Of a DNA stretch of 64,000 nucleotides, positions 31,459 through 39,892 are shown one piece after another; the first letter of the stretch is position 1, and every line of letters starts with the position of its first letter. The notes under the pieces are model-generated. The model saw only the letters and a list, made by a program, of their open reading frames with translations, made no database searches and was not told where the DNA came from. The DNA is from VMCP01 sp964527775 (GTDB lineage: Bacteria > Bacteroidota > Bacteroidia > NS11-12g > UBA955), in NCBI GenBank assembly GCA_964527775.1, contig CAZGQS010000002.1:117186-181185 (forward strand), in the 5' to 3' direction. A program made the position numbers and the translations under genes.

Positions 31459-32736
31459 TCAGTTTGTCAGTATGTGAGCAGTTATTTCATTTTTTACCTG
31501 ACTATTTGCCGGAATGTTTTTATTGAAATATTCATTCACTTGAGGCCTTAACTCGTGAAAATCACTTCTAGTCATCGTGCCTTGTAGTTTTTTAGCAAGT
31601 TCATTTATGGAGCTTGCTTGCAATGCCACACCCTCATTAACAGATTGTTGTGCCTCTGGGAACTTCTCAGTTTTAGGTCCAAATAAAACAAAACAACCTG
31701 CTGCTTGTGCCTCAATGATGTTGTGAAGTCCCGCGCCAAATGCTCCTCCAATGAGGGCCAAATCACAGCAATGATATACCCTTGATAGCCAGCCCATGGA
31801 ATCTAAAATGCCAATTTCAATTTTCTCTTTTCGGGGGACATTGACCGCCGAAGCGTCTGTGATTTCCGAAAATCTGAATATATGTTTGTCAGTGCCAGAG
31901 AGCGTTGTGATGATATTTTGGATGCGCGTTTCGCTCAAATCATGGGGTGCAACTATGTATCTAAAGGACTCGGGATGTTCTAATTTTGACAGCGTTTCCT
32001 TTAGAACTTGCACTTCTTCATCCCAACAAGATCCAAGAATAAGCACATCGGAGTTTTGGCAGAATTGCCATATTGCGGAAGGAATTTCTTGAACAGAATT
32101 TCGAAGTTGAGCAGCCCTCAAATAACGGGCATCGCCTAAGATTTCAGTGTTAGTTTTTGGTGAAATCCACTGTTCCAGTAGTTGCACTGTTTCCAAATTT
32201 TGTGCGTAGAATTTTTTGCAATTTTTAAGTTCTGAGCGCCATTCATGTCCCCAGAAAGAACCTAAAAAATGATTTTTTCTCAGAAGAATGTTCCAGTAAA
32301 AGAACGGAATATTTCTTTTATTTAATGCCCGAATGTGATTGATCCAAAATTCGTATTTAATAAAAATAACCGCCTTAGGATTCAATTGGTCTAGCCACTG
32401 ATTGGCCTTATTTGTACTGTCGTTTTGGATGTAATATTTGGAACAATTCTGTGGAATTTTGGCGTTTTCAAACCCCGATGGCGAGAAAAAAGTGATACAA
32501 CAATGGTATTCCTGATTCATGGTCTGTATCAATGGAAGGGCCATTTCGTATTCGCCGAGAGAAGCGGCGTGAAACCAAATTCTGGGCTGGGTGGAATCTA
32601 AATTTTGAATGTCAATCAAGCTGGATTTTCGTCCCCTAAACATTCTAGCAAATTTGGTTTTCGGGAATACCAAAGAGGCCAAATTGATAGCGGCATCAAT
32701 CATCTGCGCGAGGATATTGTAAATCCACCGAATCAT
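31459..32736 (-). CDS. waaA: 3-deoxy-D-manno-octulosonic acid (Kdo) transferase
   Basis: 425 residues. An N-terminal anchor (IYNILAQMIDAAINLASLVFP) is followed by a GT30/GT-B fold: IWFHAASLGEYEMALPLI with the conserved Gly-Glu, VIFIKYEFWINHI, LGDARYLRAAQL, and the C-terminal IGGAFGAGLHNIIEAQAAGCFVLFGP nucleotide-sugar site. It adds Kdo to lipid A precursors. Its ATG abuts the stop of the outer-membrane protein gene upstream, so the two are co-expressed. Confidence 0.95.
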   Translation of the reverse strand: MIRWIYNILAQMIDAAINLASLVFPKTKFARMFRGRKSSLIDIQNLDSTQPRIWFHAASLGEYEMALPLIQTMNQEYHCCITFFSPSGFENAKIPQNCSKYYIQNDSTNKANQWLDQLNPKAVIFIKYEFWINHIRALNKRNIPFFYWNILLRKNHFLGSFWGHEWRSELKNCKKFYAQNLETVQLLEQWISPKTNTEILGDARYLRAAQLRNSVQEIPSAIWQFCQNSDVLILGSCWDEEVQVLKETLSKLEHPESFRYIVAPHDLSETRIQNIITTLSGTDKHIFRFSEITDASAVNVPRKEKIEIGILDSMGWLSRVYHCCDLALIGGAFGAGLHNIIEAQAAGCFVLFGPKTEKFPEAQQSVNEGVALQASSINELAKKLQGTMTRSDFHELRPQVNEYFNKNIPANSQVKNEITAHILTN

Positions 32737-33531
32737 TTAATCTATGTAGTATTCTTCCGATGCAGAAGTTTGCCCCAGTTTTATAGGAATGATGACGCCA
32801 ATAAAGGCTCCAATGCCTAGATCAAAGTAGCCTTGGTTTTGAGGACTTCGGGTGGTGAAGTCATATGCACGTTGATGCTTTGTGAAGCCCTGTAGGAATT
32901 CAAATCCCGCAGTAAGCGAAACCAATGAATTGTTCAAATACTGAAATCTGATTTGCTCAAAAATTTGAGTACCAGCCGTGAGCCTGTCGTATCCCCCTAA
33001 ATATTCCTCTTCCAATTGAGGAACCATGTCTAGATCGAAGTTGAATTTGGTGTAATGCCTCGTGTATCCAACGCCTCCGCCCAACTGCAATGACCAACGA
33101 GCTTCTTTTGCGGCATTGTAATTTAAAGGAATGATTTTTAGTGCGTAGGCTCTTGATGACCAACCTCTCATGTAATATCTGATTACTGCGGGATAGCCGT
33201 TATTGTCTCTGAGTGAGCCGTCGGCATCTGTCATATCAGGAAACATCCCGGCTGAGTTTACTTGCGAACCGAGATAAAAACTAAAATCTGCCCCAAGGGT
33301 ATACTTGTTTTTGTGGTAATATTCCAATCTGAGCGGCAAAGCGGTGTAAGCAGGATATCTGTCGGCCCAGTCACCAGTATTCACGCTGTATGTTGCTGCC
33401 ACATGCATGAGAATCCAGCTTTTTTCTTCATCCTTCTTACGCGTAGAATCAGCAGTTGAAGTAAAATCCTTTTGGGCCTTCAAATTAATGAAGCTTGACA
33501 CAATCAGAATAAAAAGCCACCCATTTTTCAT
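32737..33531 (-). CDS. Outer-membrane beta-barrel-like protein, partner of waaA
   Basis: 264 residues with a signal peptide (LFILIVSSFINLKAQ). The mature part is aromatic-rich with alternating strands (LRLEYYHKNKYTLGADFSFYLG, WSLQLGGGVGYTRHY, LVSLTAGFEFLQGF, YFDLGIGAFIGVIIPI), as in an 8- to 10-strand outer-membrane barrel. No specific family is recognised. It is directly joined to waaA, so an LPS-related or envelope role is suggested by context only. Its own -7-like box is at 33538-33545. Confidence 0.72.
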   Translation of the reverse strand: MKNGWLFILIVSSFINLKAQKDFTSTADSTRKKDEEKSWILMHVAATYSVNTGDWADRYPAYTALPLRLEYYHKNKYTLGADFSFYLGSQVNSAGMFPDMTDADGSLRDNNGYPAVIRYYMRGWSSRAYALKIIPLNYNAAKEARWSLQLGGGVGYTRHYTKFNFDLDMVPQLEEEYLGGYDRLTAGTQIFEQIRFQYLNNSLVSLTAGFEFLQGFTKHQRAYDFTTRSPQNQGYFDLGIGAFIGVIIPIKLGQTSASEEYYID

Positions 33532-33537
33532 GAAAGG

Positions 33538-33545
33538 CGAAGTTA
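33538..33545 (-). promoter_or_regulatory. -7-like box TAACTTCG upstream of the OMP-waaA pair
   Basis: TAACTTCG on the minus strand ends 6 bases before the ATG at 33531 and overlaps the end of the esterase gene. Confidence 0.4.
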
Positions 33546-34307
33546 ATCAATAATTTCTTTTACTACCTTCAGAAATTCTTCGGGATTGTCAGCATGCACC
33601 CAATGCCCAGCCTTGCTGATGGTATGGTATGTTGAATGGGGGAAATGCTCTTCTATGAAAGGTTTGTCAGTTTCTTTGAGGTACCCGCTTTTTTCTCCCA
33701 AAATGAAATGGGTTTCTTTGTCGAAAACATTTTGAAAATTCAGTCCGCCAATGATTTCATAATAATGATTTTCAATGGCTTCAATATTGATTTTTAGCTG
33801 GTACCCTCCTTCAGGGTTAGCTTCCAGATTTTTCAATAAAAATTGCCTCACTCCCATAATAGGTGCATACGGTAGGAATGCATCGTCGGCCTCTTTTCGA
33901 GATTGGATTTTGCTAAAGTCGATGCTCTTAAATGCTTGAATGTATTCAAGATGTCCGGCGTGATAGGCTTTGGGAGCAATGTCAACCACCAACAGTTTTT
34001 TTACTTTTTGGGGATGTTGATCTGCGAAAAGCATGGCAGTTTTTCCACCCATTGAGTGGGCCAATATGTAGGTCTCATCAATGTTGAATTGAATCATCAG
34101 CTGGTTCAAATCGTTGGCCATTGCTTGATAAGAGCAATCAGCATCATGAAATGATTTGCCGTGATTACGGGCATCGTACGTTATAACCTTGTATTTTTCT
34201 GACAAGGCTTTAGCGGTTAAATGCCAATTATCGAGCATGCCAAATACCCCGTGTAAAATGATCACGGTTTCATGATGCTGTTCGCCGTATACTTTTGAGT
34301 TAAGCAT
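33543..34307 (-). CDS. Alpha/beta hydrolase (YbfF-like esterase)
   Basis: 254 residues. Oxyanion region VIILHGVFGMLDNW, nucleophile elbow AHSMGGKTAM with the catalytic serine near residue 92, and late KAGHWVHADNPEEF with the catalytic histidine. The sequence VITYDARNHGKSFHD is the usual family motif. The acid is probably the Asp of VVDIAPKAYH or a later one; this is not settled by sight. It resembles YbfF-type acyl-CoA/ester hydrolases. Substrate unknown. A heptamer-rich hairpin lies between it and ald. Confidence 0.87.
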   Translation of the reverse strand: MLNSKVYGEQHHETVIILHGVFGMLDNWHLTAKALSEKYKVITYDARNHGKSFHDADCSYQAMANDLNQLMIQFNIDETYILAHSMGGKTAMLFADQHPQKVKKLLVVDIAPKAYHAGHLEYIQAFKSIDFSKIQSRKEADDAFLPYAPIMGVRQFLLKNLEANPEGGYQLKINIEAIENHYYEIIGGLNFQNVFDKETHFILGEKSGYLKETDKPFIEEHFPHSTYHTISKAGHWVHADNPEEFLKVVKEIID

Positions 34308-34321
34308 TTGTCTTGTTTAAC

Positions 34322-34430
34322 GGTGATCGGTGATCGGTGGTCGGTGGTCAGCCGTCGGCTTTAGGGTGCAGGCTGTCAGCTGTATGCTATTCGCTTTGGT
34401 CTGATAACCGATAACCGATCACCGATCACC
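34322..34430. repeat. Heptamer array forming a long imperfect hairpin between ald and the esterase
   Basis: Units GGTGATC, GGTGATC, GGTGGTC, GGTGGTC (34322-34349) run in 7-base phase into AGCCGTC and more degenerate units to about 34398. The segment 34401-34430 is the reverse complement of 34322-34351 except for 4 positions, so the RNA or ssDNA could form a 30-pair stem around a loop of about 49 bases. Extra GATCAC units follow to 34440. The units are the same families as at 27320-27413. Confidence 0.85.
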
Positions 34431-34439
34431 GATCACTGA

Positions 34440-35549
34440 TTACAACACCTCGCTAACAGGCGTGTAAGGAAGGTTGAATGCTTGGCTAACGCCTTCGTAT
34501 ACTACTTTGCCTTCAACAACGTTGAGTCCTAGGCGGAGGTCAGCGCTGTCAGCGCAAGCTTGTTTCCATCCTTTGTTTGCCAATTGAATGGCGTAGGGAA
34601 GGGTTGCGTTTGTTAGGGCAAGGGTTGATGTATATGGAACTGCGCCAGGCATGTTTGCTACACAGTAGTGAACTACACCGTCAACCACGTAGGTTGGTTC
34701 AGCGTGAGTGGTTGGTTTTGAGGTTTCAAAGCATCCTCCTTGGTCAATGGCAACGTCAACAATGACAGAGCCAGGGCGCATGGTTGATAGCATGTCTTTG
34801 GTGATTAATTTTGGAGCTTTTGCACCTGGAATCAATACGCCACCAATGACTAGATCTGCGGTTTTTACAGCTTCGCGAATGTTATAATCATTGCTGTATT
34901 GTGTTTTTACGTTTGCAGGCATGATATCGTCAAGTTGACGTAAACGGTTAAGGCTAAGATCCATGATGGTTACATCTGCGCCAAGGCCTGCGGCCATCTT
35001 TGCAGCTTGAGTTCCAACTACCCCACCTCCTAAAACTACCACATTTGCAGGTTTAACACCAGGTACGCCACCCAAAAGGATACCGCGTCCGCCCATAGGT
35101 TTTTCAAGGTATTTTGCGCCTTCTTGGATACTCATACGACCAGCAACTTCACTCATTGGAATCAACAAGGGTAAGGTTCTGTTCACTTCAACGGTTTCAT
35201 AAGCCAAGCAGATGGCTCCGCTTTTGATCATTGCGTGGGTCAAAGGCTCGTAAGATGCGAAATGGAAATACGTGAACAATAATTGTCCGGCACGAATCAA
35301 AGAATATTCCAATTCAATGGGTTCTTTAACCTTAACAATCATTTCGGCGATGCCGTACACTTCCTCAATGGTTGGGAGTAGGTTAGCCCCGGCTTTGGTG
35401 TATTCCTCGTCAGAGAAACCACTGCCTAATCCGGCGGTTGATTGAACATAAACTTTGTGTCCATGTTTTACAAATTCACTTACTCCAGCAGGAGTTACTG
35501 CAACGCGGTTTTCGTTGTTCTTGATTTCTTTAGGTACCCCGATTATCAT
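34440..35549 (-). CDS. ald: Alanine dehydrogenase
   Basis: 369 residues from the ATG at 35549 (MIIGVPKEIKNNENRVAVTPAGV). Seven codons upstream are open but fall in the -7 box. The substrate-binding RVAVTP and KVKEP motifs, the NAD site VVVLGGGVVGTQAAKMA, and the late DQGGCFETS and VANMPGAVPYTSTLAL motifs identify alanine dehydrogenase. It interconverts alanine with pyruvate and ammonia. It is monocistronic in context, bounded by the hairpin repeat. Confidence 0.96.
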   Translation of the reverse strand: MIIGVPKEIKNNENRVAVTPAGVSEFVKHGHKVYVQSTAGLGSGFSDEEYTKAGANLLPTIEEVYGIAEMIVKVKEPIELEYSLIRAGQLLFTYFHFASYEPLTHAMIKSGAICLAYETVEVNRTLPLLIPMSEVAGRMSIQEGAKYLEKPMGGRGILLGGVPGVKPANVVVLGGGVVGTQAAKMAAGLGADVTIMDLSLNRLRQLDDIMPANVKTQYSNDYNIREAVKTADLVIGGVLIPGAKAPKLITKDMLSTMRPGSVIVDVAIDQGGCFETSKPTTHAEPTYVVDGVVHYCVANMPGAVPYTSTLALTNATLPYAIQLANKGWKQACADSADLRLGLNVVEGKVVYEGVSQAFNLPYTPVSEVL

Positions 35550-35567
35550 GGCTTTGAAAAATTGGGG

Positions 35568-35575
35568 CAAAGATA
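35568..35575 (-). promoter_or_regulatory. -7 promoter box TATCTTTG upstream of ald
   Basis: Minus-strand TATCTTTG, exact TAnnTTTG, 18 bases before the ald ATG, so this transcript would have a short leader. Confidence 0.5.
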
Positions 35576-35581
35576 CGTGCT

Positions 35582-36580
35582 TTAGGGCATGCTTTGCAAC
35601 TCTGCAATTATGCGATTTGCAATATCTTCGGTCTTGATGAATTTAGGTTTCGTTTTAGCCGTTTCTGACTTTTTGAACCACCGTCTGAAGGTCTTTTCGA
35701 AGTGGAGGTTCAGGGTCTCAACAACTTCAACATCAAACTCTTTAAGAGCTTCAGCGTTGCACCATTGTTCATATTGTTTGGGTATGGGTATTATGAGTAA
35801 AGGCTTCCCCAGAAATAAAGCCTCGGCAGTGGTTTGAAATCCACCAGCAGTAATCACCCCTTTTGATGTGATTAAATCTTGGTCAAATTTTTCACCATCG
35901 ATGGGGAACCAATGAACGTTAAAATCTTTTTCATATTCTTTTACCTCGGGGTGAAATATGTGAAATTCAACTCCTCTTAGGGCGTAAAAATAACGATTGA
36001 TTTCGCGCTTTGATATGTGCGGTAAATAGACCGTCACGTGCTCATTTTGTGAAGGTGTGGCATCCCAAAAATGCTGCTTGATGGTGGGTGGTAAAATCCA
36101 TTCTTCATAGCTGTTGTAGTGATAACCGATATTGAATTTTGATACACAATAATTTTTTAATACCCATTCAGAAGCAGCGTGTCTTTTTGGGGGACGTGGA
36201 ATCAACTTAGAGGCAAAAGAGGCTTGATTACCAATGTGCAAAAAGGATTTCCCTCTGAGTTTGCATGCCAATGCACCAATGAATTCATAATCTATAATGA
36301 CGTGATCATACTCATTAACAGGCAGTTTTATAGCGTCGCGAATTAATCTATATGGATTGATTTGCTTGATGATTTTCCACCAATGCAAGTTGCCTTCAGG
36401 TTGGTAAAAAAGCGACAGTCCATTACTTCTAAATTTGATGGGTAGCTCAGGTTTAAGCGAAGAGTTCGCCCCGCTTAGAAATACGTCTACTTGGGCGTGT
36501 TTGGATAAATAAGGTAGTAATTCTATGGCTCTGGAAATGTGTCCGTTACCCGTGGCTTGGATGCAGTATAAGATTTTCAT
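35582..36580 (-). CDS. GT28-like glycosyltransferase
   Basis: 332 residues. The N-terminus ILYCIQATGNGHISRAIELL has the GNGHxxR/T motif of the MGT/GT28 superfamily, and the C-terminal half has GVITAGGFQTTAEALFLGKPLLIIPIPKQYEQWCNA, the nucleotide-sugar-binding region (GGFxTxxE...P...EQ). Acceptor unknown. It follows the LpxH-like phosphatase by 9 bases, an arrangement that suggests a shared glycolipid pathway. Confidence 0.88.
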   Translation of the reverse strand: MKILYCIQATGNGHISRAIELLPYLSKHAQVDVFLSGANSSLKPELPIKFRSNGLSLFYQPEGNLHWWKIIKQINPYRLIRDAIKLPVNEYDHVIIDYEFIGALACKLRGKSFLHIGNQASFASKLIPRPPKRHAASEWVLKNYCVSKFNIGYHYNSYEEWILPPTIKQHFWDATPSQNEHVTVYLPHISKREINRYFYALRGVEFHIFHPEVKEYEKDFNVHWFPIDGEKFDQDLITSKGVITAGGFQTTAEALFLGKPLLIIPIPKQYEQWCNAEALKEFDVEVVETLNLHFEKTFRRWFKKSETAKTKPKFIKTEDIANRIIAELQSMP

Positions 36581-36589
36581 GTAGTGTAA

Positions 36590-37444
36590 TTAGAGGGCGC
36601 TTTGTATCCAAAATGCGACTTGCTCTGTAAGTACATCAGGTACTTTAGATGTGTTGTAAGTTTCTACAGCGTTTGAACTTTTTTGGGTTGCATTGAGCTG
36701 ATGGTAATAAATTTCCCATTGTCCTTTCTGGTATTCTAAGGCCGTTAGATTTTCCAACCAATCACCACTATTGAGGTAGGTTGTTGATTTGCCATTTTGT
36801 GTGATGATTCTTTTTTGGGGCTGGTGGATGTGACCACAGATTACATAGTCAAAACCATTTTCAATGGCTAAATCAGCAGCGGTTACTTCAAAGTCGCCAA
36901 TCCATTTAACGGCTTGTTTTACACTGTTTTTTATTTTTTTGGAGAAGCTTCGTTTTTCATAGCCGAGTGCAGTCATCAATTTGTTGGTCACATGATTTAA
37001 CCAGATCAGAAAATCATAACCGTGTCCACCGAGTTTTGCAATGATTTTTGCACTGCCGCGTGTGGTGGCATCAAATATGTCGCCATGGAAGATCCACGTT
37101 TTTTTTCCGTCAAGTTCAAGAACTAGTTTATCATCGAGGGTGAGATTACCCAATTTTGTGCCAGAGTATTTGCGGAGGGCTTCGTCGTGGTTTCCGGTAA
37201 TGTAGTAAACATGGGTTCCCAATTCCATGAGTTTAAATACTTCTCGAATCACTTGTATATGTGCTGCGGGAAAGTACTTTTTGCGAAATTGCCAAATGTC
37301 TATAATGTCACCGTTGAGAACGAGAATTTTAGGCTGTATTGATTTTAGATAGTCAACAATTTCGAGCGCGTGACACCCGAATGTTCCTAGGTGAAGGTCG
37401 CTTAAAACGCAAACTTCCAAAGTTCTTCTTTGAGGGCTTTGCAT
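36590..37444 (-). CDS. UDP-2,3-diacylglucosamine diphosphatase-like metallophosphoesterase
   Basis: 284 residues. All calcineurin-type motifs are present: VLSDLHLGTFG, LNGDIIDIWQF, ITGNHDEALRK, WIFHGDIFDAT, and VICGHIHQPQKR. The IDIWQFRKK and DIFDATTRGS segments match the LpxH-like family rather than generic phosphoesterases. It probably hydrolyses UDP-diacylglucosamine to lipid X in lipid A synthesis; related enzymes act on other nucleotide lipids. It is paired with the GT28-like gene. Confidence 0.87.
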   Translation of the reverse strand: MQSPQRRTLEVCVLSDLHLGTFGCHALEIVDYLKSIQPKILVLNGDIIDIWQFRKKYFPAAHIQVIREVFKLMELGTHVYYITGNHDEALRKYSGTKLGNLTLDDKLVLELDGKKTWIFHGDIFDATTRGSAKIIAKLGGHGYDFLIWLNHVTNKLMTALGYEKRSFSKKIKNSVKQAVKWIGDFEVTAADLAIENGFDYVICGHIHQPQKRIITQNGKSTTYLNSGDWLENLTALEYQKGQWEIYYHQLNATQKSSNAVETYNTSKVPDVLTEQVAFWIQSAL

Positions 37445-37511
37445 GCTCCTCGAAAAAAGTACTCTACTTAAAATTGGGTATTACTGAAGTTTGAAATGTA
37501 TGATATTGTGT

Positions 37512-37548
37512 TGTTAATCAATTATTAACAGTTAATGCATAATTGATT
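37512..37548. repeat. Overlapping AT-rich inverted repeats downstream of the C1 peptidase gene
   Basis: TGTTAAT-caatt-ATTAACA (37512-37530) and AATCAATTAT ... ATAATTGATT (37516-37525 with 37539-37548; 10-base perfect arms, 13-base loop) are mutually exclusive. They lie in the 116-base gap between the C1 peptidase stop and the LpxH-like start. No T-run follows, so an operator or alternative-fold element is as likely as a terminator. Confidence 0.45.
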
Positions 37549-37560
37549 TTATGGTCACAA

Positions 37561-38736
37561 TTATTTTATGCCGTCTTGGTGAATCATCACAGAAATGGTC
37601 TTGTAAAGAAAGTATGGCTTGCTCACAAAAATGTAACCGTTAAGATTATTAACCGTTCCCCAAGAATTTTTGACCAAGTAGTATTCCACGCCCGTGTTTT
37701 TTTCTTTGTAAAGTCCTACTATATGCATGCCGTGGTCATCGGTGGTTTGTTGAGCGTCAAAAGCCTCTTGTCTAATTTCTTGTGTGATGGATTTTTGCTC
37801 ACACGGTGTGGTGAAGGCGTTGCTTTTTCTCTCGGCACCTGCATTGTTGAATTGTTTGTTATCTTGACCTTCTTTTTTGATGAGAGAATCATGGATGGGA
37901 ACAAGGGCAATGCCGTCTCTGAAGCTAAATCCTTTTTCGCTAACATCAGCAGCCCACGCCACAGAGATCCCCTTTTTCAAGGCCTTGTCTACCGCTTGAG
38001 TCATTTCATTGAGGGGTAGGTTTTCAGCCATTTGCATGGACCAGTTATCGGGGACTTCAATAGCAAATGGTTGATAGAAAGGGTGATGGGTGAAGCTGGT
38101 GTATATTTTGTATTGATTTTGAATCAAGTCTAATGATTGAGCGAATGATTGAGCGTTGTAGTTTTTACCGCGATAAGTAAATTCAGATGGGATTCTTCCG
38201 AGATAGGCGTCTAAAATACCATTGATGGCTCCAATCCATTCAGTGCCTATTTTACCTGATGGTTGTTTGACTACGGTTTCTACTACCGATCTCAAGACTG
38301 CTATCAATTCTGAGTGATCATGACGGGTTTTGCCGTTGATTAATCCTGAATAAACTTCGTCGGGAACAATGCCGTATTTAGAAATGATGTAGTTGATATC
38401 ATGTGCTTCGCCACCCTCGTCAAATTGGTGTTTCCCAGCCATTCTAACATAGGTAATGGCCTTTTCAACATAGGCGCAGCGGGCAATATACATTTCGCTG
38501 AGGTCGTGATTGCCTTTGTTTTTGCGAATAAGATCAGATTCAATGAGGGAAAGGGTGGAATAGCTCCAACACGTGGCAGTTTTACATTGATCTTTCACTT
38601 TGGTGTTTTCGACGTGAGAGATTTTTTCAAATAAGTATGCGCTTCCCTCTTTGTTGGTATTGAATTGACCAAAGGCGGGAACGAAAAAACATCCCCCGAA
38701 AATCAAAGAAACAGAGGTAAAATTGAACCACTTCAT
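37561..38736 (-). CDS. Secreted C1 family peptidase (bleomycin hydrolase / aminopeptidase C-like)
   Basis: 391 residues. Signal peptide (SVSLIFGGCFFVPAFGQ) then papain-fold motifs: VKDQCKTATCWSYSTLSLIES (oxyanion Gln and catalytic Cys), DDHGMHIVGLY (catalytic His) and YLVKNSWGT (catalytic Asn). The Cys context and inserted region fit the C1B family, whose usual members are cytoplasmic; this one carries an export signal. It probably trims peptides outside the cytoplasm. It stands between the LpxH-like and GNAT-like genes. Confidence 0.88.
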   Translation of the reverse strand: MKWFNFTSVSLIFGGCFFVPAFGQFNTNKEGSAYLFEKISHVENTKVKDQCKTATCWSYSTLSLIESDLIRKNKGNHDLSEMYIARCAYVEKAITYVRMAGKHQFDEGGEAHDINYIISKYGIVPDEVYSGLINGKTRHDHSELIAVLRSVVETVVKQPSGKIGTEWIGAINGILDAYLGRIPSEFTYRGKNYNAQSFAQSLDLIQNQYKIYTSFTHHPFYQPFAIEVPDNWSMQMAENLPLNEMTQAVDKALKKGISVAWAADVSEKGFSFRDGIALVPIHDSLIKKEGQDNKQFNNAGAERKSNAFTTPCEQKSITQEIRQEAFDAQQTTDDHGMHIVGLYKEKNTGVEYYLVKNSWGTVNNLNGYIFVSKPYFLYKTISVMIHQDGIK

Positions 38737-38740
38737 GGGT

Positions 38741-38748
38741 CGAATTTA
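38741..38748 (-). promoter_or_regulatory. -7-like box TAAATTCG upstream of the C1 peptidase
   Basis: TAAATTCG on the minus strand ends 4 bases before the ATG at 38736 and overlaps the end of the GNAT-like gene. Confidence 0.4.
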
Positions 38749-39825
38749 AACCAATTCTTTGGATTTCGACTTAAATGGTTCGCGAACGATGTATGATTTT
38801 GAGCTTCGGAAGTATTTGATGTAAATTCTAAAAAGTGACAGCAGGAACTTGGAGCGGGTGAAAACAACAAATGAATTTTCTACGGGTTGAGCACCTAAAC
38901 AGCTCTTGATTTCGGTGCCTGTTCTGCCGAAGTTGATGCTTTTTGCTTGGTTTTCAATTCCAAATTCAACCAAATCGAAGAGCATTCGTTGATACAGTTT
39001 TAGGTCTTCGTTTAGGCCTTTTTTCATGCCCAAATGCATCGCAAAAAGATTGTTCTCGTCTGAGATACATGATATGAAACCCACCAATTCGCCGTTAAGG
39101 TGATAACCAAAAACATGAAATTTATTGCCTAGGCTTTTGGAATAACAATGCAAGAGATCAGCTAGATTTTTACCGATGGCAATGGTTTTATCTTGCAGCG
39201 ATTGATAAAGAAGGGCTGAACATGGCGCTATCCATTCATTCGAAGGTAAATCTGAAAGTTTGCTTTTGGTCAATTCACCGCTTACAGACAGTACTTTTTG
39301 CGCACGCACTCTGTATTTGGAACTCATTTCTCCAAGATATTCTTTGGTGTTTGTCCAAAGGGGATTGAGCTTTAATACCATGAAAGGCTCAGCTTGAACC
39401 GTAACTGAATCTGGGAATTGCTCAGAGCCTAGAATATTTACTGAAATGATGGGGCATTTATTTTGGGCAGAGTTGAACTGATTGATACCGGTATTTGGTA
39501 CAAGCTCCGGAAAGATTAGTCCGGGTGCGCATGCATTTCCAACGGTTTGAATCACCCCTTTTCTAGAAAATGCATTGAAAATGGAAATGAGAATTTTACT
39601 GACGTATTTTCCGGTAGGGTGGTTGAGTTCCATGATACTCATGGGATATTGATGCTCACCCACTTGCACTTTTCCGGCTTGATTTGAAAGACCTGGGAAG
39701 AGTTTGTTTTGGAGATTTTCTGACAGTTGAGCAGCGTTTTTCAAGGGCGCGAAGTTGCAAATTATTTTTGTCTTCTTGAGGTGAAAATCGTTCGGTTTGA
39801 TATTTTCATCGTTAATTTTCAGCAA
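38746..39825 (-). CDS. GNAT/FemAB-like acyltransferase
   Basis: 359 residues from a TTG at 39825; a later start is possible because the first 25 residues are not conserved-looking. The C-terminal half has KFHVFGYHLNGELVGFISCISDENNLFAMHLGM and LFDLVEFGIENQAKSINFGRTGTEIKS, the pattern of FemAB/Acetyltransf_6-type proteins of the GNAT fold. Such proteins add amino acids or acyl groups to cell-wall or lipid precursors; the substrate is unknown. It is divergent from the M49-like peptidase gene. Confidence 0.72.
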   Translation of the reverse strand: MLKINDENIKPNDFHLKKTKIICNFAPLKNAAQLSENLQNKLFPGLSNQAGKVQVGEHQYPMSIMELNHPTGKYVSKILISIFNAFSRKGVIQTVGNACAPGLIFPELVPNTGINQFNSAQNKCPIISVNILGSEQFPDSVTVQAEPFMVLKLNPLWTNTKEYLGEMSSKYRVRAQKVLSVSGELTKSKLSDLPSNEWIAPCSALLYQSLQDKTIAIGKNLADLLHCYSKSLGNKFHVFGYHLNGELVGFISCISDENNLFAMHLGMKKGLNEDLKLYQRMLFDLVEFGIENQAKSINFGRTGTEIKSCLGAQPVENSFVVFTRSKFLLSLFRIYIKYFRSSKSYIVREPFKSKSKELV

Positions 39826-39861
39826 TTCAATGGATGGATTTTTTTTACTGCGCCCATCGGT

Positions 39862-39869
39862 TAACTTTG
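39862..39869 (+). promoter_or_regulatory. -7 promoter box TAACTTTG upstream of the M49-like gene
   Basis: TAACTTTG, exact TAnnTTTG, lies 23 bases before the ATG at 39893, giving a leader of about 15 to 18 bases. Confidence 0.5.
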
Positions 39870-39892
39870 TGATTTACCAAAAATTCGAATCA

